NCBI GenBank assembly: GCA_903902915.1
Contig: CAIUWR010000001.1
Location: 42,700-106,699 of the forward strand
Reading direction: 5' to 3'
From: an uncultured Hyphomicrobiales bacterium
GTDB lineage: Bacteria; Pseudomonadota; Alphaproteobacteria; Rhizobiales; Beijerinckiaceae
DNA length: 64,000 bases
Below the pieces are notes generated by a model. It saw only the letters and a program-made list of their open reading frames with translations, was not told the origin of the DNA and did not search any database. Position numbers and translations under genes: made by a program. Below, piece after piece: positions 17,019-25,964 of this stretch. Position 1 is the stretch's first letter. Each line of letters opens with the position of its first letter.

Positions 17019-18422
17019 ATGGCTGACTATTATCCGCTCCTCGAGCGAGCTGTTTCGAGCCTTCCGGAATCAACGCCCGAGACCCGGCGCGCGATCTACG
17101 AGCGTGCGCGCAAGGCTTTGCTGAATCAGTTGCGCAATGTGCAGCCGTCGGTTCCCGAGAGTTACATCAACCGGGAAAACCAGGCGCTCAACCTGTCCAT
17201 AGCGCAACTTGAGGCCGCGTTGCAGCGCGCCGCTGGAACGCCCGCCGGATCAGCGCCAGGCCGTCCGCCCCAGCGCCCCATGGTGCCCGGCCAGGCGCGT
17301 CAGCTGCCCCCGGTCGACGCTTATCCGCCGCCCTCGTTCCAGCCGCCGCGCGCTCCCGCGCCGACCATCCGCGACCCGGAGCCGATCCCTGAGCCCACAT
17401 CGTGGCGAAGGCCCGAGGTGAAGCCGGAGCTGCGGCGCGAGCCCGCCATGGCGCCTGATTCTCAACCCGCGCCGCTCGTGCCGCCTCCCCAGGATGACGA
17501 CGGGACGGCCGCTGACGGCGCGTTGCAGCGGTTCGGGCGCGCCCGCGCGGACCAGGCGGTCGTGCCGGATCCGGACGAGGACCGCCGCGAGGGCCGCCGC
17601 CCTGTGGCGATCGCGCCGCCGCAATCGGCTCCGCATCCGCTTAAGCGAATCGCGATTCTTGGCTTCATCCTGCTCCTCGCCACTCTGGCTGTGGCGGCGC
17701 TGGCCATTCGCCTGAAGGACAACCCGCAGGATTACGCGCGGTCCCGGACGCCAACCGGCACGCAAGAGGCGGACGCCGAGGCGAGGGCCGGCAAGATGAT
17801 CGACCGCGTTGGCTCTGACCAGACGGGTCGCGCTGGCGCGCCCACGCCTGCGCCCGCCCCGGCCCCTGCTCCCGAGCCAACGATGCCTGTCGCGCAGCGG
17901 GCCGCCATTCTGGTGGAGGCGCCGGATGACCCGCAGAAGGTGAAGACCTTCGTCGGCACGAGCGTCTGGCGGATCGACAATTCCGGCCCCCAGCCGATCC
18001 TTGTGGCCGAGATTGATCTGCCCGATGCGAAGCTGAACGTGGTGATGCGCATGGCGCGCAACACGGACCCCAAACTGCCCGCGAGCCACACGATGGAGTT
18101 CCGCTTCACGCCTGGACCGGGGTCCGAGGCGCCTGGCGTGACGGCCATCGACACGCCCCAGATGCGGATCGAGGACAGCGCCAATGGAACGCCTCTGGCG
18201 GGCGTCCCGGCCGCCATCACGCCCAATTATTTCCTGGTGGGCCTGTCCAACAGCGACGTGTTGATGGGCCGCAATATGGAGCTGCTCAAGGATCGGGGCT
18301 GGTTTGACGTGCCCATGGTGTTGAGCACGGGACGAATCGCCAAGTTGACCTTCGAAAAAGGCGCCTCCGGCGACAGCGCCCTTGCGCAGGCGATGCAGGG
18401 CTGGGAGCAGCAGTCGCAATAG
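17019..18422 (+). CDS. Membrane-anchored hypothetical protein with conserved N-terminal domain
   Basis: A 467-residue protein. Residues 1-70 (ADYYPLLERAVSSLP, RAIYERARKALLNQL) form a helical domain seen in uncharacterised Hyphomicrobiales proteins. Residues about 75-205 are disordered, rich in Pro, Arg and Asp. One membrane helix follows (about 213-230, IAILGFILLLATLAVAAL). Residues about 285-467 make a soluble, probably periplasmic, domain beginning after an AP-rich linker. The layout suggests a cytoplasmic domain linked through the inner membrane to an envelope domain. No known function. It follows purA by 69 bases in the same direction. Confidence 0.7.
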   Translation: MADYYPLLERAVSSLPESTPETRRAIYERARKALLNQLRNVQPSVPESYINRENQALNLSIAQLEAALQRAAGTPAGSAPGRPPQRPMVPGQARQLPPVDAYPPPSFQPPRAPAPTIRDPEPIPEPTSWRRPEVKPELRREPAMAPDSQPAPLVPPPQDDDGTAADGALQRFGRARADQAVVPDPDEDRREGRRPVAIAPPQSAPHPLKRIAILGFILLLATLAVAALAIRLKDNPQDYARSRTPTGTQEADAEARAGKMIDRVGSDQTGRAGAPTPAPAPAPAPEPTMPVAQRAAILVEAPDDPQKVKTFVGTSVWRIDNSGPQPILVAEIDLPDAKLNVVMRMARNTDPKLPASHTMEFRFTPGPGSEAPGVTAIDTPQMRIEDSANGTPLAGVPAAITPNYFLVGLSNSDVLMGRNMELLKDRGWFDVPMVLSTGRIAKLTFEKGASGDSALAQAMQGWEQQSQ

Positions 18423-18554
18423 AGGGGCGACTTTTGACGCCCTTCACGGATGACCTGCACGACGACGATGATCGCCCGAATGGGGCCATTCCGGATGTCC
18501 CTCCGCCCGGAACGCCCGGCGAGATCAGGCATTGCCATTGCATGGAGGATGCCC

Positions 18555-18938
18555 ATGCCCAATCGCGCCACCACGATCGACCTGTCCGGCGCCATAGCTG
18601 AATCTGCGCCCATTCTTTTGGCCGACATAGCCACGCCAGCGCCGGTCTGGGGTTATGACGGCGAAAGGCTCGGGTTTGGACGCGCGGTGGCTTTGGATCA
18701 GGGAAGCGGGCGGCCGCTCTGCCTGCTGGTGGGACGCGGGCGCTCCAAGCGGTCCCTGCGGCCGATCCCGTGGGCCGCCTTGCGCTATGACAGGCGCCTG
18801 AGCGCCTATCTGGCCGACGTCTCGGCGCCGGTCTTCCTGCAGGGCCCGGGCTGGTCCAGGGCCGCCGGACGCGCCTTGGCCTGCATCTGGCGGGCGCATG
18901 TCTATTATGACGTTCCTTACGACTCGCCCGCAAAATGA
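18555..18938 (+). CDS. PRC-barrel-like small protein
   Basis: ATG 18555 follows GGAGG (18544-18548) at good spacing and gives 127 residues. The region from about 30 to 95 (VWGYDGERLGFGRAV, RPIPWAALRYD, YLADVSAPVFLQGPGW) follows the PRC-barrel pattern of a small beta-barrel that appears in RimM and photosynthetic reaction-centre H subunits. No other domain is visible, so it may be a small adaptor or RNA/protein-binding protein. The role is unknown. The start of the DMT transporter gene lies 107 bases downstream. Confidence 0.55.
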   Translation: MPNRATTIDLSGAIAESAPILLADIATPAPVWGYDGERLGFGRAVALDQGSGRPLCLLVGRGRSKRSLRPIPWAALRYDRRLSAYLADVSAPVFLQGPGWSRAAGRALACIWRAHVYYDVPYDSPAK

Positions 18939-19044
18939 CGGCTAAATACGCCCGACCGTTCGCTCGCACGCGCATCCAGAACATGCACATCGACTCTTTT
19001 TTCGTTACAAGGGAGGCCCAACCGCCGCCTTTGCTGGATGTCCC

Positions 19045-19959
19045 TTGTCCTTTTTCCAGACCATTCTCCGCCGCAGCTATGACAATCCGTGGCTGTTGAT
19101 CACGCTGACCTGCGTTTTCTGGGCGGGCAATATCGTGGCCGCGCGATTGGCCATTGGCGAAATTTCGCCCATGCTGCTGGTGTGCGGACGTTGGGCCATC
19201 GCCAGCCTCATCCTGCTCGCCGTCGCGCGACGTCCCTTCGTGGAAGCCTGGCCTGCGCTCGCGCCGCACTGGCTGCGCATATTTCTCATGGGCTGCTGCG
19301 GCTTCACCCTGTTTCACGCCGTCTATTACGTCTCGGCCTATTTCACGACAGGCGTCAATCTGTCGATCATTCAGGGGGTGAGCCCGGTCTTCGTGCTCAT
19401 CGGGGCCTGGGTCTTGTGGCGCACCAAGGTCAGGGCGGTGCAGGTCGCCGGTTGCGCGCTCACCATCGCGGGCGTCATCATCGTCGCGATCCACGGCGAT
19501 GTCTTTGCCCTGCATGACCTGAGTTTCCGCATCGGCGATCTGGGCGTCCTCGTCGCCTCCATGATCTATTCCGGCTACACGCTCTCCCTGCGCAACAGGC
19601 CGAAGGCCTCCTCGCTCGGCTTTTTCGTCGCCATGGCTTTCGCGGGGCTTTTGTCCTCCCTGCCGCTGGTGGCGCTGGAGGGGCTGGCGGGGCGCATCGT
19701 CTGGCCGACCCACATCGGCTGGATGGTTCTTTTCTATACGGCGATCTTTCCCTCGCTGCTGGCGCAGCTCTTCTTCATCCGTGCGGTCGAAATCATCGGC
19801 CCGGGCCGCGCGACGATCTTCTACAACATGACGCCGGTGCTGGGCGCGGTGTTTGCGGCCGTGCTGCTCCATGAACCGTTCGAGCCCTACCACGCGCTGG
19901 CGCTGGCGCTCGTGATCGGTGGCGTCACGATCGCGGAGCGGCAGGGGCGACGCCCATGA
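19045..19959 (+). CDS. DMT (EamA) family transporter, first of a tandem pair
   Basis: A 304-residue inner-membrane protein with about ten hydrophobic helices in two EamA repeats. The start is TTG 19045; no in-frame ATG lies close upstream. It begins with a short polar tail and then NPWLLITLTCVFWAGNIVAARLAIGEISPM, which is shared with the next gene (NPWLL, FSSLVWGGNVVAARFAVGEISPM). Members export or import amino acids, nucleosides or other metabolites; the substrate is not predictable. The stop overlaps the next start by four bases (ATGA), so translation is coupled. Confidence 0.85.
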   Translation: MSFFQTILRRSYDNPWLLITLTCVFWAGNIVAARLAIGEISPMLLVCGRWAIASLILLAVARRPFVEAWPALAPHWLRIFLMGCCGFTLFHAVYYVSAYFTTGVNLSIIQGVSPVFVLIGAWVLWRTKVRAVQVAGCALTIAGVIIVAIHGDVFALHDLSFRIGDLGVLVASMIYSGYTLSLRNRPKASSLGFFVAMAFAGLLSSLPLVALEGLAGRIVWPTHIGWMVLFYTAIFPSLLAQLFFIRAVEIIGPGRATIFYNMTPVLGAVFAAVLLHEPFEPYHALALALVIGGVTIAERQGRRP

Positions 19960-20870
19960 ACCCGAACGAGCGCAAGCCCCTGCCCTCGCGCATCATGCGC
20001 AATCCCTGGCTGCTGCTGACCTTCAGCTCGCTGGTCTGGGGCGGCAATGTGGTGGCGGCGCGCTTCGCGGTGGGCGAAATTTCGCCCATGGCGCTGGTGG
20101 GCCTGCGCTGGATCGTGGTTTCCGCGATCATCGCTTTCTTCGCGCGCGGCCGGTTGCGGGCCACGCTGGCGCAGCTCAAGCCTCATTGGGCCTATCTGCT
20201 GCCCATGGGCGTGCTCGGCTTCACCCTGTCCAACGCCATGCTCTATGAGGGCGCGCGTTTCACGAGCGGGCTGAATGTCTCGATCATTCAGGGCGTTTTG
20301 CCGGTGCTGGTGCTGGCGGGCGCGCGGGTCATCTATGGCGTTCGCGCAGGTCTGGTGCGCTGGATTGGCGTGACGATCACCATGGCGGGGATCGTCCTGA
20401 TCGCCACCGAGGGCGAGCCTGCGCGCATTTTGGAGTTGCAGATCAACAAGGGCGACGGATTGGTGTTTCTGGGCGCGGCGATCTATGCGGCCTTCACGCT
20501 GGCCTTGCGCAAACGCCCGCCGATGACGGCCATGGCCTTCTTCATCGGCGTGGCGGTGGCCGCCCTCGCCTCCTCCGTCCCGGCGATGGTGGGGGAAGCG
20601 ATGCTGGGCGCCGCCATCTGGCCGGGTTGGCGCGGCCTGCTGGTGCTGCTCTATGTGGCGATCTTCACCTCGATCATCGGACAGGTCTGCTGGATCCGCG
20701 CGGTCGAGATCATCGGACCGGCGCGGGCGGGCGTGTTCCAGAATCTGGTGCCGGTGGTGGGGGCGCTGCTCTCGGTTCTGCTGCTGCGCGAGGCCTTCCA
20801 CTGGCACCACGCCGCTTCGCTGGTTCTGGTGCTGTCCGGCCTGTTCATTTCCGAACTGGGCAAGCGATAG
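19956..20870 (+). CDS. DMT (EamA) family transporter, second of a tandem pair
   Basis: Also 304 residues with two EamA repeats. The similarity to the preceding protein runs along the whole length (VWGGNVVAARFAVGEISPM, NVSIIQGVLPV, IRAVEIIGPARAGVFQNL against FWAGNIVAARLAIGEISPM, NLSIIQGVSPV, IRAVEIIGPGRATIFYNM), so the pair arose by tandem duplication. They may work as separate transporters or as a heteromeric one, since small DMT proteins can pair. Ends 35 bases before the convergent binding-protein gene. Confidence 0.87.
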   Translation: MNPNERKPLPSRIMRNPWLLLTFSSLVWGGNVVAARFAVGEISPMALVGLRWIVVSAIIAFFARGRLRATLAQLKPHWAYLLPMGVLGFTLSNAMLYEGARFTSGLNVSIIQGVLPVLVLAGARVIYGVRAGLVRWIGVTITMAGIVLIATEGEPARILELQINKGDGLVFLGAAIYAAFTLALRKRPPMTAMAFFIGVAVAALASSVPAMVGEAMLGAAIWPGWRGLLVLLYVAIFTSIIGQVCWIRAVEIIGPARAGVFQNLVPVVGALLSVLLLREAFHWHHAASLVLVLSGLFISELGKR

Positions 20871-20905
20871 GCCGGGGCGCCCCGGCCGCGCTTGTCGATT
20901 ACGGA

Positions 20906-21868
20906 CTATTCGCCGCCCAGACCAACCGTGTTCATGATCGTCTTCATCGCGGCATAGTTGTTGGTGAGAAGCTCGTTGAATTGCGCCGGGCTCTGGGTCT
21001 GCGGCTCGATGCCCTGCTGCGCGATATTGGCCGCGACATGCGGCATCGCGACGACCTTGGCGACGGCGCTGTTGATTTTCAGCGTCACGTCGGCTGGCAG
21101 GTTGGCGGGCCCCAGAAGGCCGAACCACGAGGTGAATTCGAAGCCCGGCAATCCGCTTTCGCTCACAGTCGGCGTGTCGGGAAACGTGGGAATGCGATTC
21201 TTCGACACGACGGCGAGCAGACGCAGCGCCGGGTTGGCGACGAAGGCCTGCGAGCCCAGCGTCGGCACGATCAGCAGCTTGGTGTCGCCGCCGATGAGGC
21301 TGTTGGCCGCCTCGGCCGTGCTCTTGAAGGGAACATGGACGATGTCGATCCCTGCGCTGCTGGCGAAATAGGCCATGGCCAGATGGGTGGCGCTGCCGAC
21401 GCCCGCGGACGCATAGTTCAAGCGGCGTGGGTTCGCCTTGGCGTAGGCAATGAGGTCCGCCACCGATTTCACCGGCAGTTCCGCATTGACCAGAAGGATA
21501 TAGGCGCCCGTGCCGATATGAGCCACAGCCGTGAAATCCTTCACCGGATCGAACGGCGTCTTGCGGTCCAGCGCCGCGCTGATGGTGTGGCTTGAGGCCG
21601 CCATCAGAAGCGTGGTCCCATCGGGCTTTGAACGCGCCACCACGGACGCGCCAAGCGCGCCGCCCGCGCCTGCACGATTGTCGATGATGAAGGTTTCCCC
21701 CAAAAGCGTCCCCAGTTCTGGCGCGATCACCCGCGCCAGAACGTCCTGCCCGCCGCCCGGGGCGAAGGGCACGACGATTTTCGAGATGGCCGATTGCGCC
21801 TGCGCGAACTGAGCCCCCGCCACAAGAGCGGCGAGGGCGCAGATCAGGCCTTTAATTGAACTTCTCAT
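20906..21868 (-). CDS. Bug-family (tripartite tricarboxylate transporter) substrate-binding protein
   Basis: A 320-residue periplasmic protein with a signal peptide at 1-24 (ALAALVAGAQFAQA). The mature part has the Bug signature IVVPFAPGGGQDVLARVIAP, then NRAGAGGALGA and HVPFKSTAEA. These proteins bind carboxylates or amides for TctAB membrane partners, but no tctA or tctB is in the window; many Bug proteins are orphan. It lies 51 bases downstream of an amidohydrolase gene on the same strand, so its ligand may be the substrate of that enzyme. Confidence 0.88.
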   Translation of the reverse strand: MRSSIKGLICALAALVAGAQFAQAQSAISKIVVPFAPGGGQDVLARVIAPELGTLLGETFIIDNRAGAGGALGASVVARSKPDGTTLLMAASSHTISAALDRKTPFDPVKDFTAVAHIGTGAYILLVNAELPVKSVADLIAYAKANPRRLNYASAGVGSATHLAMAYFASSAGIDIVHVPFKSTAEAANSLIGGDTKLLIVPTLGSQAFVANPALRLLAVVSKNRIPTFPDTPTVSESGLPGFEFTSWFGLLGPANLPADVTLKINSAVAKVVAMPHVAANIAQQGIEPQTQSPAQFNELLTNNYAAMKTIMNTVGLGGE

Positions 21869-21919
21869 GGTTTCCTGCCCTTTGATTGCGCCCGGACTTT
21901 TGCCCGGGTCGTCGATTTC

Positions 21920-22774
21920 TCAGCGCGCCAGCGATGGATAAAGCGTCTCCGCCGTGCGGTGGAAAATCCACGCGCGCTCTTCCTCGGACAGGAAGGCCAT
22001 GGCCTCTTTGCTCTCCGCGACGATGCGCGACAACGAAGCGTCCGAGGTCGGGAAATTCGATCCCCAAGCGATGCGGGACGCGCCGAAAACATCGACGATC
22101 TTTCGGAAATAAGGCTGAAAGTCGCCGCCGCCTTCCGCGATCATGCGCACGTTCCTGATCGTCACCTTGAGGAAGACGTTGGGATTGGCCGCCAGATCAA
22201 ACAGTGGCTGCGCCGCCGCATAGGGGGCGCCGCCGCGCGCGTCGGGCGAGGCCAGATGATCGAGAATGATCACCGCGCGGGGAAAACGCGCCAGCAGAGT
22301 GTGCAGCTGGCTCATCCCCGCCATGTGCATCTGGACGCAGACGGGAATGTTCAGCTCCTGCACGCATTCCCATGCCGGGAAGGTGCGCGGATCATCGAGC
22401 CAGCCCGCCTGGTTGGGCATGGTGCTGCCGGTGGTGAACAGGCGCAGGCACGACAGGCCCAGATCGACCCATTTGCGGATCTGCGCGGGCGCGTCGTCGC
22501 GCAGCATGTCCACCGAGAAGACGCCCGCGAAGCGATCCGGATGGGCGCGCACGGCGTCGACGACCAGCGAATTGTCGTAGCCATAGCAAGTCGAGGCATG
22601 CACCAAAGCGGAGCGCGTGACGCCCGCCTCGTCCATGGCCTTGATCATCTGGTCTGGCGTGATGGGACGATCTCGCGCCCAGTCGGAGAGAATGCCGCCC
22701 AGCGGCGAGCGCGGATAGCGCGCCTCATCCGGCGATATGACGTGGGGATGGATATCGATCATGGTTCCAGCCAT
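21920..22774 (-). CDS. Amidohydrolase-family (Amidohydro_2) metal-dependent hydrolase
   Basis: A 284-residue TIM-barrel hydrolase. The metal motif is IDIHPH (His9 and His11), followed by CVQMHMAG, VIILDHLASPDA and a C-terminal IAWGSNFPTSDAS with the metal-binding Asp-type residue. Such enzymes hydrolyse lactones or decarboxylate aromatic acids (for example 2-pyrone-4,6-dicarboxylate lactonase or ACMSD-like). It heads a two-gene unit with the Bug binding protein. Confidence 0.82.
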   Translation of the reverse strand: MAGTMIDIHPHVISPDEARYPRSPLGGILSDWARDRPITPDQMIKAMDEAGVTRSALVHASTCYGYDNSLVVDAVRAHPDRFAGVFSVDMLRDDAPAQIRKWVDLGLSCLRLFTTGSTMPNQAGWLDDPRTFPAWECVQELNIPVCVQMHMAGMSQLHTLLARFPRAVIILDHLASPDARGGAPYAAAQPLFDLAANPNVFLKVTIRNVRMIAEGGGDFQPYFRKIVDVFGASRIAWGSNFPTSDASLSRIVAESKEAMAFLSEEERAWIFHRTAETLYPSLAR

Positions 22775-22893
22775 CGCGGCGTTTCCTCTTTGAAGACGCC
22801 CCTGGGCGGTCGGGTCGCGTCCATTCCTGTTCGCCGCTTCGGTAGCGCACTGATCACGGCAGGTCGAATGAAATCATTCACGGCGCCAGAGGC

Positions 22894-22922
22894 AAAAAAG
22901 GCGCCGGACCACTCCGACGCCT
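22894..22922 (-). terminator. Rho-independent terminator of serA
   Basis: On the - strand, a 10-bp stem (22913-22922 with 22899-22908, one G-T pair, 4-base loop) is followed by TTTTTT (22894-22899 complement). It lies 25 bases after the serA stop. Confidence 0.8.
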
Positions 22923-22946
22923 CCTGGCCGCCAACAGGCGAACCGA

Positions 22947-24533
22947 TCAGAATTTCAGGGCCTTGGCCTGTTGCACGCCGGGGATCCGCCGCACCTTCGC
23001 GAGCACCTCATCGGGCACGGCGCCGTCCACCTCGACCAGGGCGACGGCGGAGCCGCCCTCGCGGTCGCGGCCCAGCGCGAAGGTCGCGATATTGAGGCCC
23101 GCATCGCCCAGCGCGCCTGCGAAACGGCCGATGAAGCCCGGCTTGTCCTGATTGGTCACATAAATCATGGAGGGCGCGAATTCCGCGTCCACCTTGATGC
23201 CCTGGATGGCGAGAATGCGCGGCTTGCCATCGTGGAACACGGTCCCCGCGATCGCCCGCTCCTGCGTCTTCGTCGTCACCGTCAGCGTGATCAGCGATTC
23301 ATAATCGCCCTCCGCGGCGCGGCACACTTCGTCGATGACGACGCCGCGCTCCTTGGCCACGGCGGGCGCGGAGACGACGTTCACGTCGCTCAGCAAGGGC
23401 CGCAGCAGGCCCGCGATGGCGGAAGCGGTCAGCGCCTTCACCTTGAGGTCCGCGACGGAGCCTTCATAGATGATCGTCACCTTCTGGATGTCGGTCTCCG
23501 TCAACTGGCCCGCGAAGGAGCCCAACCTTTCCGCCAGCGCGATGAAGGGCTTGAGCTTCGGCGCCTCCTCGGCGCTGATCGAGGGGAAGTTCACCGCGTT
23601 GGAAATGGCGCCGCGCGTCAGATAGTCCGACATCTGCTCGGCGACCTGCAAGGCGACATTCTCCTGCGCCTCGGACGTGGAGGCGCCAAGATGGGGCGTG
23701 CAGACCACATTGGGCAGGCCGAAGAGCACATTGCTGGTGGCGGGCTCGTCGGAGAACACGTCGAAGGCGCCGCCAGCCACATGGCCGCAGACCAGCGCGT
23801 CGCGCATTGCGGGCTCATCGACGAGTTCGCCGCGCGCGCAATTGATGATGCGCACGCCTTTCTTCGTCTTGGCGAGATTTTCCGCATTCATGATCCCGCG
23901 CGTCTGCGGCGTCAGGGGCGTGTGCAGGGTGATGAAATCGGCGCGGCGCAGCAGATCGTCCAGCTCCACCTTCTCGACGCCAAGATCGCGCGCGCGCTCT
24001 GGCGAGAGATACGGATCAAAAGCGATGACGCGCATTTTGAGGCCCAAGGCGCGGTCGGCGACGATGGAGCCGATATTGCCGCAGCCGATGATTCCTAGCA
24101 CCTTGGCGGTGATCTCGACGCCCATGAAGCGGTTCTTCTCCCACTTGCCAGCCTGGGTGGAGGCGTCGGCGGCGGGGATCTCGCGCGCCACCGAAAACAT
24201 CATGGCGATGGCGTGTTCGGCTGTGGTGATCGAATTGCCGAAGGGCGTGTTCATCACGATGACGCCGCGCGCGGTGGCAGCGGGAATGTCCACATTGTCG
24301 ACGCCGATGCCAGCCCGGCCGATGACCTTCAGGCGAGGCGCCTTCTCCAGCAGCTTGCCCGTGACCTTGGTGGCGGAGCGGATGGCGAGGCCATCGTAAT
24401 CGCCGATGATCTCGGCGAGCTTGTCCTTGTCCTTGCCGAGATTGGGTTGAAAATCGACCTCGAGCCCGCGATCCCGAAAGATCTGCGCGGCTGCGGGCGA
24501 GAGTGCGTCGGAAATCAGAACGCGCGGCGCCAT
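22947..24533 (-). CDS. serA: D-3-phosphoglycerate dehydrogenase SerA
   Basis: Starting at ATG 24533 behind GAGGAGG gives 528 residues beginning MAPRVLISDAL; an earlier start would add a non-conserved tail. It oxidises 3-phosphoglycerate to 3-phosphohydroxypyruvate with NAD+, the first step of serine synthesis. The NAD-binding GIIGCGNIGS is near 147-156, active-site segments NCARGELVDE and CTPHLGAST follow, then an intervening domain (about 330-450) and a C-terminal ACT domain (about 455-528; DKPGFIGRFAGALGDAGLNI) that usually mediates serine feedback. serC lies just upstream, so this is a serC-serA unit. Confidence 0.96.
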   Translation of the reverse strand: MAPRVLISDALSPAAAQIFRDRGLEVDFQPNLGKDKDKLAEIIGDYDGLAIRSATKVTGKLLEKAPRLKVIGRAGIGVDNVDIPAATARGVIVMNTPFGNSITTAEHAIAMMFSVAREIPAADASTQAGKWEKNRFMGVEITAKVLGIIGCGNIGSIVADRALGLKMRVIAFDPYLSPERARDLGVEKVELDDLLRRADFITLHTPLTPQTRGIMNAENLAKTKKGVRIINCARGELVDEPAMRDALVCGHVAGGAFDVFSDEPATSNVLFGLPNVVCTPHLGASTSEAQENVALQVAEQMSDYLTRGAISNAVNFPSISAEEAPKLKPFIALAERLGSFAGQLTETDIQKVTIIYEGSVADLKVKALTASAIAGLLRPLLSDVNVVSAPAVAKERGVVIDEVCRAAEGDYESLITLTVTTKTQERAIAGTVFHDGKPRILAIQGIKVDAEFAPSMIYVTNQDKPGFIGRFAGALGDAGLNIATFALGRDREGGSAVALVEVDGAVPDEVLAKVRRIPGVQQAKALKF

Positions 24534-24612
24534 TGAAACCTCCTCTTTGCGACCCCTCTCTCTCAATGGGAGAAGGTGTCGCTTGGTCGCTAAAATGATT
24601 ATCTGAATAAAT

Positions 24613-24639
24613 CGCCCTCTCCCGCGATGGGAGAGGGCG
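24613..24639. repeat. REP-like 11-bp palindrome between serC and serA
   Basis: CGCCCTCTCCC (24613-24623) pairs perfectly with GGGAGAGGGCG (24629-24639) around GCGAT. A degenerate relative (CCCTCTCTCTCAATGGGAGAAGG) lies at about 24553-24575. Such CCCTCTCCC/GGGAGAGGG palindromes are common dispersed intergenic elements. Here they may weaken read-through from serC into serA or stabilise the mRNA. Confidence 0.6.
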
Positions 24640-24645
24640 CGCAGA

Positions 24646-25815
24646 TCAGGGCTTCGGCCGAGCCGCCTTCGCCGTGGCGAAAGCCCAGTCGAGCCAATGG
24701 GTCAGGGCCGCCACATCGCTGGTCTCGACGGTCGCGCCGCACCAGATGCGCAGACCCGGAGGCGCGTCGCGATAGCCGTCGATGTCGAAGGCGACCTTCT
24801 CCTTGTCGAGCAGGGCGGGAATCTGCTTCACGAATGCCGCCTGCTCTTCAGTGGACAGCGCGGTGATCGCCGGATCGACGATCTTGAGGCAGACGCTGGT
24901 GTTGGAGCGGATGGCGACGTCTTCAGCCAGAAAATCCACCCAATCGGTCCTGGCGGCCCAATCGGCGATGGCTTTCAGATTGGCGTCGGCGCGGCCGATC
25001 AGCCCTTCGAGGCCGCCAATCGACTTCGACCATTGCAGCGCGTCGATATAATCCTCGACGCAGAGCATGGAGGGCGTGTTGATCGTATCGCCTTCGAAGA
25101 TGCCCTTGATCAGCTTGCCGCCATTGGTCATGCGGAAGATCTTCGGCATGGGCCAGGACGGCTGGTAGCTCTCCAGCCGCGCCACGGCGCGAGGGGAGAG
25201 GATCAGCATGCCATGGGCGCCCTCGCCGCCGAGCACCTTCTGCCAGGAGAAGGTGACCACATCGAGCTTGGCCCAATCGAGCCGCTGGGCGAAGGCCGCC
25301 GAGGTGGCGTCGCAGATGGTGAGGCCCGCGCGGTCGGCGGGAATCCAGTCGCCATTGGGGACTTTCACGCCCGCCGTGGTGCCGTTCCAGGTGAAGACCA
25401 CGTCATGGTCGAAATTCACGGTGGAGAGGTCGGGGAGCTGGCCGTAGCCGGAGGTGATGACGCGCGCGTCCTTCAGCTTGAGCTGCTTGACGACGTCGGT
25501 GATCCAGCCTTCGCCGAAGCTTTCCCACGCCAGCATGTCCACGCCGCGCGCGCCCAGGAGCGACCACATGGCCATCTCGACCGCGCCGGTGTCCGAGGCG
25601 GGCACGATGCCGATGAGATAATCGGCGGGAACTTGCAGCACTTCGCGGGTGAGGTCGATGGCCAGTTTCAGCTTCACCTTGCCGACCTTGGCGCGGTGGG
25701 AACGGCCCAGCGGCGCGTCGGCGAGATTTTGCAGGCTATAGCCGGGACGCTTGGCGCAGGGCCCGGAGGAGAAATTGGGATTGGCCGGGCGAACAGATGG
25801 ATGCGTTATCGTCAT
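24646..25815 (-). CDS. serC: Phosphoserine aminotransferase SerC (alphaproteobacterial type)
   Basis: A 389-residue PLP enzyme that converts 3-phosphohydroxypyruvate and glutamate to phosphoserine, and also serves pyridoxine synthesis. [16 protein letters not shown] at the N-terminus and the PLP-lysine segment [15 protein letters not shown] (Lys in the WQK motif) match the alphaproteobacterial/Methanosarcina form rather than the E. coli form. The ATG at 25815 lies immediately after a structured leader (candidate serC RNA). It is followed by serA, so the two form one serine operon. Confidence 0.95.
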   Translation of the reverse strand: MTITHPSVRPANPNFSSGPCAKRPGYSLQNLADAPLGRSHRAKVGKVKLKLAIDLTREVLQVPADYLIGIVPASDTGAVEMAMWSLLGARGVDMLAWESFGEGWITDVVKQLKLKDARVITSGYGQLPDLSTVNFDHDVVFTWNGTTAGVKVPNGDWIPADRAGLTICDATSAAFAQRLDWAKLDVVTFSWQKVLGGEGAHGMLILSPRAVARLESYQPSWPMPKIFRMTNGGKLIKGIFEGDTINTPSMLCVEDYIDALQWSKSIGGLEGLIGRADANLKAIADWAARTDWVDFLAEDVAIRSNTSVCLKIVDPAITALSTEEQAAFVKQIPALLDKEKVAFDIDGYRDAPPGLRIWCGATVETSDVAALTHWLDWAFATAKAARPKP

Positions 25816-25885
25816 TTATAGACCATCCTTGCAGATGAGCGCCCCCCGGCGGGGGGAGGTGTCCCGAAACCGCGATACGCCCGCG
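25816..25885 (-). ncRNA. Candidate serC-motif leader RNA
   Basis: Directly upstream of serC the transcript can form a GC hairpin (CCCCCC with GGGGGG, near 25845-25860). A second, short hairpin (CATC with GATG, loop TGCAAG) has the AAGGA ribosome binding site in its loop and one arm, just before the start codon. A conserved serC-associated RNA element is known in alphaproteobacteria upstream of this gene. Matching to its consensus could not be tested here, so the call rests on position and structure. Confidence 0.4.
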
Positions 25886-25916
25886 CAGCCTCGCCCGTCA
25901 AGTGTGCGCCGCACGC

Positions 25917-25941
25917 AAAACGGCGGGGAAGGCCCGCCGTT
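25917..25941 (-). terminator. Rho-independent terminator of the outer-membrane barrel gene
   Basis: On the - strand a 9-bp stem AACGGCGGG/CCCGCCGTT with a 5-base loop ends in TTTT. It lies 24 bases after the stop of the gene at 25965 and separates it from the serC leader. Confidence 0.65.
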
Positions 25942-25964
25942 CGCCCGCGCGAAAATGGAAGCGC

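Noticed and set aside
18286..19893. A 535-codon open frame antisense to the PRC-like and DMT genes
   Set aside because: Composition is that of mirror frames (Arg, Asp, His, Gln rich) and real genes exist on the other strand.
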